This document shows, piece after piece, positions 1 to 10,467 of a DNA stretch of 64,000 bases (positions are counted from its first letter, which is position 1; each line of letters opens with the position of its first letter). The notes beneath the pieces were generated by a model, which was not told the origin of the DNA, searched no databases, and saw only the letters and a list, made by a program, of their open reading frames with translations. The DNA is from Anthonomus grandis grandis (taxonomy: Eukaryota > Arthropoda > Insecta > Coleoptera > Curculionidae), in NCBI RefSeq assembly GCF_022605725.1, contig NC_065560.1:20265052-20329051 (forward strand), given 5' to 3'. The position numbers and the translations under genes are program-made.

Positions 1-215
1 ATATGATTATTAATCGTCAACGTGAGAACAAGAGCATTTCGTCTTTGTGACGTTTTAATGTATTTAGGAAAATTCCTATGTACAAGGATAGTTATTTAAC
101 CCGAAAAATACGCGCTTGTTACCCAACAATAATTTTAAAGCTTAAACAATAGTGCTATATAAAATTCTTAAATGAGATTGAGGTGTGTTCAATTTTTTTT
201 TGCTGGCGGACTATG

Positions 216-245
216 CTGCCGTGTTAATTGAAAAAGGCGTATCTG
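216..245 (+). repeat. Left terminal inverted repeat
   Basis: Begins CTGCCGTGTTAATTGAAAA and matches the reverse complement of 8392-8421 with about two mismatches in 29 bases. Confidence 0.65.
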
Positions 246-476
246 CAAAATTGGCCATTTAAAGTTATTTACCTCTAGGGAGTCTGCGCAATGAGTTCTA
301 TCATCTGTTAAAATCTAGAGGCGTATCTGATCATCTAAATGTGTGTATAATTAAAAATAGAAACGACGTATCTACAAATATGCAGTGTCTGTTAATTGAA
401 AGGATCGTATCTGACAATATTAGTAGATTTAGACGTAACCAACAGAATTTGTGCAGATACGCCTGTATCAATTAAC
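222..476 (+). repeat. Subterminal repeat cluster at left end
   Basis: The end motif GTTAATTGA...CGTATCTG recurs inside the left end. There is a direct copy at 391-413 (GTTAATTGAAAGGATCGTAT) and an inverted copy at 452-476 (GCAGATACGCC then ATCAATTAAC). Shorter CGTATCT copies lie near 312 and 367. A similar inner copy lies near the right end at 8205-8227. Repeated end motifs of this kind are typical of transposase-binding regions. The 222-476 segment could also be a free-standing MITE. Confidence 0.6.
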
Positions 477-872
477 ATAACGTTTAGGTTTTAGAAGTCG
501 ATGTTCATCATAACCTCACTTTTTTAGATATACATATATATCATGTGAGATTTATGTTATTGCTTTTGTGTAGTTTCTGTGTTGTAGTTTTCATTAATAT
601 ATACGTTAAAATTAGGATCGTTGTGCTACTTTGTGCTAGAGTATAAACAAATTATTGGTAAGGTAGTACATATTAAAGATAAAAGAAAACTTATATATTT
701 ATTTTTAGTTTGCAGTCAAAATTTTAATTATGTCATCTAGAAGCAAAAAATTGCTTACGTTAGCTTTAAATGCAAAATTAAAAGATGATATCTGTCATTT
801 CAAAAGTAATAATTACCAGAGGAAACTACCCAAAGTTGAACTTGACTACCATTACACACAAATATTTTAAAT

Positions 873-2137
873 AACTTGCAACTTTACATTAATAATGATA
901 ACATAACTTTTAAAAATTCTGCTAAGAATCTTGGACTTTTAATGGATTACAAACTAAGATTTAAGGATCATGTTACTCTTAAAATGAAAAGTGGGTACTC
1001 CGCACTGAAAATGATTTATTCGCAAAGGGATTACCTGAATTTGCCTATAAGAAAAATGCTTTGTGAAACATTGGTACTATCCCAATTAAATTTTTGGGAC
1101 ACCATCTATGGCCCTTGCCTTGATTCTTCTGACTCATATAGAATACAAAAACTTCAGAATTCCTGTCTTAGGTTTGTATATGGCATAAGAAGGAGAGAAC
1201 ATATTTCACATAAGCTAAAGGTTGCGGGGTGGTTGAATATGTACAATCGTAGAGTGTTGCATCTTATTTGCTTCTTTTTCAAAATTCTTAAGTCAAGGCA
1301 CAGCATAAAGAAACCAGCAGTCGCACTCCGCTCGAAAATGTAAGCGAACTAATAGCATCCTTAGCCATACCGCAGCCATATTCTCCGGATGCCGAGCTCA
1401 CTGTTTATCGAACTGTGTTCATAGGTGTATCGCCTAGTTCAGCGCCGTACTTAGTGACTATTTTGATAGCGTTTTTACAAAGCGTAGCGTTTTTTATAAA
1501 AACTTTTCTGATTTTAATTAAAATTACTCAAAGAATGGTCTCTTAAATTTATGGTACATACCTAATTAACTTCCTGCACGTATTCTTCTATATCGTCGTT
1601 GTTAGATGTAGAAATGCTATGTTTATTTTTGTTTAAATATTTTGTTAATGTATGAACTTTAATAATATTAAAAAATAAATATTTGTACTATGTAGGTATT
1701 TTTATTTTACAAGATAATAATATCTAAAAAAATGTTTAAGTCCGGCTCTAGCCAAGGCAAAAGCCGCGTGGACTGTAGCGAGTGTCAGCGGCATCCCTAC
1801 TCTAAGCAAATATGCCGCACCTGCATTAGTACACATGCACCGAACTCGCTTATTCAAGCCAATGTATTTTTATTGAAGTGCGACTGCTGGTTTCTTTATG
1901 CTGTGGTCAAGGATTCCTTCATATTTACATCGAAAAGTTAGATATCGGACTGACGTGCACAACTTGAATATTAGAAGAAAACAATTATTAACTATTCCTT
2001 CACACAATAAAGAATTTTTTAAGAGATCGTTTTCTTACTTAATAGCACACTATACTAACAAATATTGTATAAATGATTTTACCATGTCAGAAAAAACTTT
2101 TAAGATGAAAACTAAACTAATTCTAATAAATCAATAA
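873..2137 (+). pseudogene. Non-LTR ORF2 C-terminus, split by an insertion
   Basis: Encodes the region after the reverse-transcriptase palm and thumb of a Jockey/CR1-type ORF2. Family-typical motifs are NLGLLMDYKLRF (about 920-960), LQNSCLRFVYG (about 1150-1185) and, after the insertion, IPSHNKEFFKRSFSYL (about 1990-2045). Removing 1299-1905 plus one copy of the 7-bp duplication joins the two halves in frame across KSR/IPSYLHRKVRY, so the insertion was precise. The catalytic palm is absent, so this copy was truncated on arrival. Confidence 0.75.
1299..1905. mobile_element. 607-bp non-autonomous DNA transposon, CACAG...CTGTG ends
   Basis: The first 29 bases (CACAGCATAAAGAAACCAGC and following) are a perfect inverted copy of the last 29, and weaker symmetry continues inward for perhaps 150 bp. 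The 7-bp sequence GTCAAGG flanks both sides (1292-1298 and 1906-1912). Inside I see no transposase, only a GC-richer arm. TIRs starting CA with a 7-8 bp duplication fit the P superfamily or an atypical hAT, but I cannot decide. Confidence 0.88.
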
Positions 2138-2631
2138 CAAATTACTCACTTAGAATAATAAAAAATTGTTTTTTATTTTTATTTTTAAATTATAAAATCG
2201 AATTATTTATGTGCCAACCTTTTCCTTGTCCAATTCCAGTTCCTTTTCCTATTCTCTCCTTATCCCATCAGTATGCTTTTTATTCGTGTTGTATTAACTT
2301 TCTCCTTTTTTTCTTTAACTGGGAAAATGCTTTTGTTTATTTTTTATAAGTGTCATTTATAATTTATAATTATTAAATATATATAAGGCCTCAACAGAAT
2401 TTAGGGAATCTCGCAGGTGTTGTTCCCTGGAAGTCTGAAAACATGGCCTATTAGTCACCTTCTGGAATTTTATTTGTATTTGTATAAAATTTAAGTTCTA
2501 TAGATATTTTTTAATTGTTTCAATACACATTAAATGTGCTCTTTGTAAAGAACGAACTATTCAAGATGTGATATACATTTGGTTTATAACAGAATTGTAA
2601 TTTTTTATTTTTCTGGTGATTAATAAAAGTC

Positions 2632-2632
<1 letters not shown>

Positions 2633-2681
<49 letters not shown>
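2633..2681 (+). repeat. (ATT)n microsatellite tail
   Basis: About 16 uninterrupted TTA units directly follow the 3' untranslated region of the non-LTR element and form its tail. Confidence 0.95.
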
Positions 2682-2683
<2 letters not shown>

Positions 2684-2816
2684 GAATCTTCCGAAACATC
2701 TGATTTATCTGATGACGAAATAGATTGTAATGACATAAATAAGCCTGGAACTTATTATTCATACAAAAAGAAAATTGTAGTCATAGATGACATTCCATTG
2801 ACTAATAATGAATGTA

Positions 2817-3450
2817 CAGGGTGACCAATTAAGAATGCGAGGTACTGTATCTGGGAAACTATTCATCCTAGAAGCTTGCGATAAAAAAATGTACTACTAA
2901 AATGGCCAAGAGAATGACCTGGAAAATATTTTCAAGTTTCTAAAATGGCCGCTAGGGGGCGCAACTGCAATCTTGAATCTAGAAAACTGATGTTACTGTA
3001 AATTTTGCTGAATTAACCTAACAAAAAAATAGCTGATTATTAAAGTAGAGACTAATCCGAACCTTTTTTATTTGAATAGTTTTGCTGTATCTCTAAAAAT
3101 AAAGTGGTGGGGGGTGTTCAAAAGTTGGCTTAAAACACACCCTGTATACTAAAAACGCCTTAGCCGATTTTATCAAACTTGGACTACTTGAAAAGAGCTA
3201 TTATTAAGCTACGAATATTATTATATTTCATGTTTTTTTAGTTTTACATCTCGCCGCTAGAGGGCTTTTTTCGGCTTTCTGACACAAATGACTAATTTTC
3301 TCAAAAAACTTAAATGTGTTGATATGATTTTTTTTTTCATAGAAAAATAGCTAAATGATATCTAAATAATCTTGCGAAAACCGCAACTCGATATCTTGTT
3401 CCTAACCCAAAATATAGGCCAAGGAATATTTTATACCCTTAAATTTTAAT
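2817..3450 (+). repeat. Mariner-1 left long TIR
   Basis: Matches the reverse complement of 4975-5608. At 3119-3148 it has an inner copy of a mariner-like end, ...ACACACCCTGTA, facing the opposite way. The outer 332 bp therefore resemble a small TIR-bounded unit. Confidence 0.9.
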
Positions 3451-3753
3451 TTTTTTATACTAATTATTTTGGAATTTTTTAAAATTCACTACTTTTGAAA
3501 ACAAAATTTACCATTTTTAAAAATATTACCTAATATCACTGAAAGGTAAGTATTAATAATGCTTATATCAAAAATCAGACATATTTTATGTTATATATTC
3601 ACTATGGATATAATACGAAAAAAATAATTATTAGAAAGCAGGCCATGGAATGCAACAAAACAAATATCTACTCAAATTATAAACATTCCTCAAATTGTTA
3701 ATAGTAAGTTGTCAGAAGTTTTACGTTACTTGAGCATTTTTTGTTTTTGCAAA

Positions 3754-4887
3754 ATGCGTTTTACGAACGATGAAGCTGTTGATATGCTTGCGGTTTATTT
3801 TGAATGTCTTCAAAATGCTGCAGTAGCAAAAAGAGTTTATGCTGCTCGATATCCAAATCGAAGTCCTTGCGATATTAGATTTTTTCCCCGATTAGTGGCG
3901 AACTTACGAGCCAATGGTAGTTTTCGGCCTAGGTTTCAACGGCCAAGAATTAGAAGAAATGTGGACAATATTAACAGCGTACTGGGATATATTGAAGGAA
4001 ATCCTCATGTTAGCACAAGAGCATTATCCCTTAAATTAGGCATATCAAGAACAACGATTCAAAATATTTTGAAGGACAATAGGTAAATTCTAATAGTCAT
4101 CGCCATATATGGATTTATTTAAGTTCAGCTTTTTTTTAAATATATTTATAGAATGCACCCATATCATGTTAATTTACATCAGGCATTGGAAGAAGCAGAC
4201 TTTGACCGTAGGTTGGACTATTGCCATTGGATATTAGGCATGATACGCGACGACAGAGATTTTTTATTTAAAATTCTTTGGACCGATGAAGCCACATTTA
4301 ATAGTGACGGTAGAGTCAACCTGCATAACATGCATTATTGGTCTGCAGAAAATCCGCATTGGTTGCGTGAAGTTCAGCACCAAGGGCGCTGGAGTTTAAA
4401 TGTGTGGTGTGGTATACTTGGAGGCAACATTATTGGACCATATTTTTTTGAGCAATCTCTAAATGGCAATGTTTTTTTCGACTTTTTGGTAAATCAATTA
4501 CCGTTGTTGCTGGAAGATGTGCCACTGGAAGTCCGGCAAAATTTGTTTTTGCAGTTGGATGGTTGTCCAGCACATTTTGCTAGGAATGTGCGAGAGCATA
4601 TTAATAACATTTTTCAACAGTGGTGGATTGGAAGAGGAAGCCTGTTTCCATGGCCTTCGCGATCCCCAGACTTAACCTGTCTTGATTTCTATTTATGGGG
4701 GCGGTTAAAGGACATTGTATTTCAGACTCAGCCTATGACTAGAGAAGATATGAAAAACCGCATTCGTAATGCAATACATACCATACCGAGAGCCGAAATT
4801 GAAGCTGCAGTTCTATCTACCCATGAGAGGCTTCAGCAATGCATAGAGCGTGATAGTCAGCATTTCGAGCATTTACGGGGGCATTAA
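3754..4887 (+). CDS. Mariner transposase, two exons (3754-4082, 4152-4887)
   Basis: A cut-and-paste transposase of about 354 residues acting at the TIRs and TA target sites. Exon 1 encodes the paired helix-turn-helix DNA-binding region (VYAARYPNRSPCD near residues 30-42, SLKLGISRTTIQNIL near 93-107). A 69-bp intron (GTAAAT...TATAG, 4083-4151) joins KDNR to MHPYH in frame. Exon 2 holds the RNase H-like domain: first Asp in WTDEATF, second in LQLDGCPAH, third in TCLDFYLWG. Forty-one residues separate the last two Asp, giving DD41D. It ends with the usual HFEHL motif. I chose ATG 3754 because the family's helix-turn-helix starts there; 3709 is possible. I see no stop or frameshift, so it could be functional. 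Confidence 0.9.
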
Positions 4888-4974
4888 AACCCTTTCTTTT
4901 TAAAATCGGTCCTTTATAGGGCCACAACTTACATTATAAAAGAAATTCGAAATAAATTATTTTGTAGTTTTTAT

Positions 4975-5608
4975 AAATATTAAGGGATTTCCATATAAAA
5001 TTTTCTTTGGCCTAAATTTTAGGTTAGAATGAAGATATTAAGATGCGGTTTTCGCGAGCATATTTAGGCGTCATTAAGCTATTTTTTTGTATAAAAAAAA
5101 TACCATTGCATTTAAGTTTTTTGAGAAAATTAGTCATTTGTGTCAGAAAGCCGAAAAAAGCCCTCTAGCGGCGAGATGTAAAACTAAAAAAACATGAAAT
5201 ATAATAATATTCGTAGCTTAATAATAGCTCTTTTCAACTAGTCCAAGTTTGATAAAATCGGCTAAGGCGTTTTTAGTATACAGGGTGTGTTTTAAGCCAA
5301 CTTTTGAACACCCCCCACCACTTTATTTTTAGAGATACAGCAAAACTATTCAAATAAAAAAGGTTCGGATTAGTCTCTACTTTAATAATCAGCTATTTTT
5401 TTGTTAGGTTAATTCAGCAAAATTTACAGAAACATCAGTTTTCTTGATTCAAGATTGCAGTTGCGCCCCCTAGCGGCCATTTTAGAAACTTGAAAATATT
5501 TTCCAGGTCATTCTCTTGGTCATTTTAGTAATAAATTTTTTTATCGCAAGCTTCTACGATGAATAGTTTCCCAGATACAGTACCTCGCATTCTTATTTGG
5601 CCACCCTG
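4975..5608 (-). repeat. Mariner-1 right long TIR
   Basis: Inverted copy of 2817-3450. It ends CCACCCTG before the TA duplication. Confidence 0.9.
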
Positions 5609-7585
5609 TACAAATATACAAACAGATTGCTTGTCAAATTGCCATGACCCAAATAGATCTGGACCTTCGTCTACAAATAAAATCGTGATCTTAAGTAACA
5701 TTCTTTTAAATCACGGATGTAAAAATTTTGGAATACAATTATTATGCGAAGAAACTGATGATACAATTTTTATACGAGGAATTGTTACAAACATTTTTGA
5801 CAACGCGATGATTGAAAAATTTGTGAAAGGCATTATATTTGATGTTCTAGATAATGTAGATGGGATACAAATGGAAGTGTTTACAAAAAAAGGTGAAGTT
5901 AGAAAACGTAAAAGGTATTTTGAACTAACTAAAACTGAAAGGAAAGAATCCAAGGCAAAGAAAAGAAAAACCGAGCATTTAATAAAAAAAGCATACGGTG
6001 AATCTTGCGTAAAAAAATGCTCAAAAAAATAGAAAATGCGGAACGTATACAGTTATACGAAGAATATTGGAAACTATCTGCAGATAATCAAAGGACTTTT
6101 GTATTCAGTTGCCTTACCAATAGAGCCACGAAAAGAAAAACAGTCGGTGAATGACCCTCCAGAAGAAGTAAAACGCTAAATTATTTTTCACAGATAAAGC
6201 GGGCAATAAACAAGAAGTTTTTCCTTTGTACTCTGGGTTATAATGCAAATAATGATAAAATAATACGAAATGTTTTAACTTTAAACCCAGGTACATGTCT
6301 TATTGCAAAACCAGACGGCCGGACATCAAATTGTGGAAAAACAAAAATTGATCGAAATATTATTATTGAGCATATAAAAACATTTAAACCATCCATTTCA
6401 CATTACCGAAGGGAGTATGGTCCCAACCGCCTGTATCTCCCAAGTGATATTTCCATTAATCTTACGATTTTCTGAATAAATTTCCCAATGCCTCCTTTTC
6501 ATATTACTTATACAGAGATGTGGTTGCCAGTCAAAATATATCATTTAATAAATTGGGCCATGAAGAGTGCTGGACTTGCGAAGTTTTTAAAAAACATAAT
6601 AGTGCTCATAAGAAAGAAAACCTGGATCCCTTATGCAAAAATTGCAATGATTGGGAGAAACATCATCAAAAATATAAGAATGCCCGCAGAATGTACCAAA
6701 TAGATGCAAATGCAACACAAACTACGTCCAAAATCGTTATCACCGGTGATCTCTAGAAATTAAGTGATAAGTATAATTCGTTCGTTTTTAATTTTTTTTA
6801 ATTCTCGTCTTAAATTAGTCGTTTTTAATTCTCGTTTTTAATTTTTAGGTAATCATGTTACCTAGATGTGATACTTTTAAGAAAATCATTTTTATGCCAA
6901 GAAAATGTCCCCATACGCCGTTTTGTGGCTTGATGCTATGCAAGGGAGGTCAAAAGAAAATATCATTAGCAGTTTTTATGTCCATGTTTATGTTCGGCCC
7001 AAAATAAAAATTGGTGCCTCTTTTCATTTTTTGTATATTTAGTTAATGGGACAGAAACTTCTATAGAAAAAGTAATTCTGAGTTATTTTGAACCTGGTCA
7101 TACGTTTATGGCAGCGGACTCGTTTCACCATCAAATTGAAGTCAGCTTGAAGAGGCGTGGAAAAATATATGATTTTCCAGATTTCGTAGAAGCGGTAGGA
7201 GCTGCATCCAAATTAACAAAAGTTATAGAAATGAATTTGGACTGTTTCTATAAATGGGAAGATCAATCATCACAGTATAAACTAAAGAAAAGTACTCCTA
7301 GACCATACTTAAGTAACATGGTAGAGGCAGTATTTGAGAGAGGAAAAAGAACTATGTCATATAAAAATTCATTTGATGATGAAGTCATTGAACTTAATTT
7401 CTTAAATTCCAAGTCTCAAAAACAGGGTAAGTTGAAAATTTTAAAACATCTATAATATTCAAATTAATACTATTGCAGGAATTTATATGCCCAAAAAAGA
7501 AATTAGTCCTAAAGGAATAGCAAATACTAAGAAAATTGAACTTGTAAACAAACTTCGGCACATTCTTCCAAAATCCAGAATGACT

Positions 7586-7850
7586 CAGTGTCGAGTTTGG
7601 TTCGTCCTATACGCACTAAAACTCCACCGCTGGGTGGTGCCTTGTGGCTCCCTACACTGCGGTCTGCTAAGAAGCAGTCCTACTGTGTCCCATATGTTTA
7701 GTCCCACAGGTTCAATTCTGTAGCTTCAAGGAAGTCCAGGATTGTGCCCAGTGGTAGATTTCTTATACCCTCTGGTGAGGGTTTCTCTTCCCCCAGGAAT
7801 GTTGCCCTGGTTTGATTAAATGCTTCACAGAAGCTTAGGAAAGTTTACCT
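7586..7850 (-). mobile_element. 3' end of an I-like non-LTR element
   Basis: The minus strand encodes a short C-terminal peptide (CEAFNQTRATFLGEE, then LPLGTILDFLEATELN and a stop near 7720). It resembles the region after the RNase H domain in I-group non-LTR elements and is followed by a GC-richer 3' untranslated stretch. It interrupts the C-terminal coding end of the 730-7585 gene just after PKSRM. Boundaries are approximate. Confidence 0.55.
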
Positions 7851-8204
7851 ACAACAAACGACAGAGTAGAGTCCAGTGATGATGAATGATTCCTTCGAGC
7901 TTAACCCATGAAATTTCAAATGTAAGTTGGCAATCTGAACATTAAATTTAAGTTACTTATTTATTATCTATTGCAGGTTTTCGAATCCTTAAAGCCCCAT
8001 GTTGGAGAATTTCACTCGTGTATAAAATAATAACGTGTTTAGTGTTAATCGGTTTTTCCGATCTGTATCCTATGTAAATGTTGAGTTGTATAATGTACTT
8101 TGCTTTTGTCAAGTACCCTAATATACGAAATTTGAAATTAGATTCTAACTTTTTTTATTTGCCTCTTTTAGTTACGCCCAAAATCACTACATTCTTGAAT
8201 GACA

Positions 8205-8421
8205 TGTTAATTGAAAAGGGCGTATCTATCAAAAGTCACTCTTAGAGTAATATTATACATATAATATGAATATACAAAAATTCTTTAAGCGGAATCATAT
8301 CACGAATTCCTTTTTCATGTTAATCCATTTAAATCTACGGATGGCACAAATTAAAGTCTTTAAAGTCAAATGTCTCAAAAGTGATTTTTCGTAAATACGC
8401 CCTTTTCAATTAACACGGCAG
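8205..8421 (-). repeat. Right end with subterminal copy and terminal inverted repeat
   Basis: 8205-8227 carries GTTAATTGAAAAGGGCGTAT in direct orientation. 8392-8421 carries the terminal copy in inverted orientation, ending CGGCAG. The 217-bp segment is palindromic at its ends, so alone it would look like a MITE. Confidence 0.6.
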
Positions 8422-8425
8422 TATG

Positions 8426-9598
8426 TAGGACAATAACAAATGTATAAAGTAAATTGTTTCATTATTGATTCCTACACAAACATTTTATTTAAAAAAATGA
8501 CATGTTTAATGATACAGCTTCTTCTAAACCTTTTCCTAAACCTTCTAAAGTATTAAAATGTCCTTTATGTCAATGAAGTCTTGATTTGCCCATTAAGCAA
8601 TAATTTTTAAAGCTGCAGGAGCTTTAGAATGAGTAAATTATTTATATTTAACAGTTATTATTTTTCATTCACTATTAAGATTTTCCTAAGAATCTTTCTT
8701 ATTTTGAACTACGTATGTATTTCATTCGTCAATGTCTCTGAGATTACATTCAGCCTAAAAGAAAAAAAGCACTTTTTTTTAATTTCTAAAAAAGAGTTAG
8801 TTAACTTTAAATACTATCTGTTCAATAGTTTGAAGCAGCTTAATAGTTCCGTTAACTGCAGCAACTCTGGCAAAGATGGTCGGAGAAAGTCGGGGCAAAT
8901 GTTAGTATTTCCTCCAAGTTTTTTCCCAAAATATTATTCCAGCATTTTGAAATTACTGAAGGCTTTATTTTCTCATAGATTCTTATCTTTTCTTGACCAA
9001 TTGATACAATTGAACTAAATAGGCGGTAATTTGCAGTAAAACAGCTTAGTTATTCGCAAAATATCTTGGTCTAATGATTGAATCAATGGTGTAACATGTG
9101 GAGGTATATAGATAACAAAAATGCTTTCTAAAAACCAGTCTGTTTAATCATGTCCCAATTGTTTGTATCATGTCCCATTTACTACTTTATTATTTTTAAT
9201 CAAAATGTTACTAACTCTATCCTGTACTTTTCTTGTGTTATGTTCTGATGTCCTATTTACAATTTTAAACGTAAATTTTACGATTTTTTAGTTCTAGACT
9301 TCTGCGATTTTAATTTTTGTATTCAAATAGCCTTAGATATCGTTTTTACTAAAAAAACTATATATACAATTTAGTTAAGGTCAACCATGTCTAACTTTCT
9401 AGAATTTAAGACTATAGTTTTGAGGCAGTAATATTTGATAATTGTAGTGATTTAAGTAATCTATTGGAAAAAAATCAAATCTTTAATATCCTTCACTTAA
9501 AATATCAGAAGTCTGCAAAAAAATGTTGATGAACTTTTAATTTAACTACATGAACTAAAATTAGAATACATTGAAATTTTAGTCCTGCCTGAGACATA
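8426..9598. other. No gene recognised
   Basis: AT-rich sequence between the composite transposon and the next mariner end. The open frame at 8629-9018 (129 codons) has no motif I recognise and low-complexity composition, so I do not call it a gene. Confidence 0.6.
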
Positions 9599-10248
9599 CA
9601 GGGTGATTCAAAATTAAGTGCAAGGATTTCAAGGGCATATTTTCCAGCCAAAAATAAGAACTTTTTTTCATATAAACGTATGTCCTAACTTGCTTCGTTT
9701 TCTAGATACAGAGTGTAAAAGTTTTATAATAAAATCGGTATTTTATTAATTATTTAAAATCCTTTTAGCCAATTTAAATAAAATTTGGTAATAATCTGTG
9801 CCTGGCTCTATTAAAACAAGTAAGTAAGTAGGGGGCTGTGACCTTTGTTAGCAGTAATTTGTCTTTCCATGACATATTTGTCATTATTGACGTTTTGGTG
9901 TTTACAGTCGGTTTAGTTTTTTTTGTGTGATTGTTCGTAATTTTTCTTTTCTTTTTATAATGGAAAATGAACCATTTTTATTTCAGCTTCTTGCAGACAT
10001 TCATTTTGTTTATGGTCTGGCTGATGGAAACGCGCTTGAAGCTCGTGGGATGTACTCGTTAAGATTTCCTCATCGTCGGTTATACAACTGCAGAACTTTC
10101 AGCAACCCTCATCAGTATCTCCGGGAAGCATATTCGTTAACTGCACCCATTATAGATACCTCGGAAAGCCGAACGTTGCCTTGTTAACTGCGGATGATAT
10201 AGATAAACTTTACATCTATACCGTCTGCACTTAACATGATTATTTTTG

Positions 10249-10324
10249 TACAGGGTTATTCATTATATTTTGACACCCATCTACAGCGTTAATTAGAAGC
10301 GGTAGAAAATGGACACCCTATATA
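10249..10324. repeat. Short unit bounded by two mariner-like ends
   Basis: TACAGGGTTATTCATT at the left and AATGGACACCCTATA at the right, 75 bp apart. A similar unit lies at 39232-39293. It could be a much-reduced mariner or two ends brought together. Confidence 0.4.
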
Positions 10325-10467
10325 TTATTGGCTTAAATAAAAGATCTTTTTATTCTGATTTTAAAAATATATAATATGTTGACATTTGATTCAGCCGTTT
10401 TTGAAATATTCCATTAACCTTCTATACCTGCATTAAATACATCTTTTTTTTGCGAACTGCTTATAAT

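Larger units (their letters stand above)
850..2681 (+). mobile_element. 5'-truncated non-LTR retrotransposon (Jockey/CR1-like)
   Basis: A non-LTR element inserted into the 730-7585 gene. It holds the C-terminal end of ORF2, a 3' untranslated region of about 500 bp, and a run of ATT repeats as its tail, as in many insect Jockey-group elements. The left junction is uncertain (about 820-870) and I did not find a target duplication. It is itself interrupted at 1299-1905. Confidence 0.7.
2817..5608 (+). mobile_element. Mariner-1: complete DD41D mariner with very long inverted ends
   Basis: A 2792-bp element inserted at TA (2815-2816 and 5609-5610) in the acidic region of the 730-7585 gene. The ends read CAGGGTGACCAATTAAGAAT and its inverted near-copy. 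The inverted ends run about 630 bp (2817-3450 and 4975-5608). The outer 500 bp are nearly identical; the inner 130 bp are clearly more diverged. It carries an apparently intact two-exon transposase gene. Confidence 0.93.
730..7585 (+). pseudogene. Broken transposase-like gene of an uncharacterised insect family
   Basis: This is a decayed multi-exon gene, interrupted three times. The 5' segment is at 730-815, starting MSSRSKKLLTLAL, which resembles the N-terminus I recall for this family. It resumes at 2682-2814 with an acidic stretch (ESSETSDLSDDE) after a non-LTR insertion, then at 5611 after a mariner inserted at TA. 5611-7455 encodes recognisable blocks with stops and frameshifts: a basic region, a segment around 6361-6470 with SHYRREYGPNRLYLPSD, a cysteine-rich block (LGHEECWTCEVFKKH, about 6553-6660), and FEPGHTFMAADSFHHQIE at about 7090. 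That last block resembles the last metal-binding part of an RNase H-like nuclease. A final segment (EISPKGIANTKKIELVNKL) lies at 7487-7585. I know this combination only as an uncharacterised insect protein family. Its transposase role is inferred from the flanking inverted ends. Confidence 0.6.
216..8421 (+). mobile_element. Composite DNA transposon, candidate new family, with later insertions
   Basis: The two ends form an inverted repeat. The left end reads CTGCCGTGTTAATTGAAAA then AGGCGTAT. The right end, reverse-complemented, reads the same 19 bases then GGGCGTAT. TATG lies just outside both ends (212-215 and 8422-8425), a candidate 4-bp target duplication. Between them sits a decayed multi-exon gene with transposase-like features (730-7585). 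Without the non-LTR element, the mariner and the minus-strand I-like tail, the ancestral element would be about 3.3-3.5 kb. Four-base duplications are known for the Sola superfamily, but I cannot assign a superfamily. The alternative is two unrelated MITE copies (216-476 and 8205-8421). The extra shared bases outside GTTAATTG, found only at the two outermost ends, favour one element. Confidence 0.55.

Noticed and set aside
8629..9018. Open frame of 129 codons
   Set aside because: Low-complexity hydrophobic composition, no motif, AT-rich context; likely chance.
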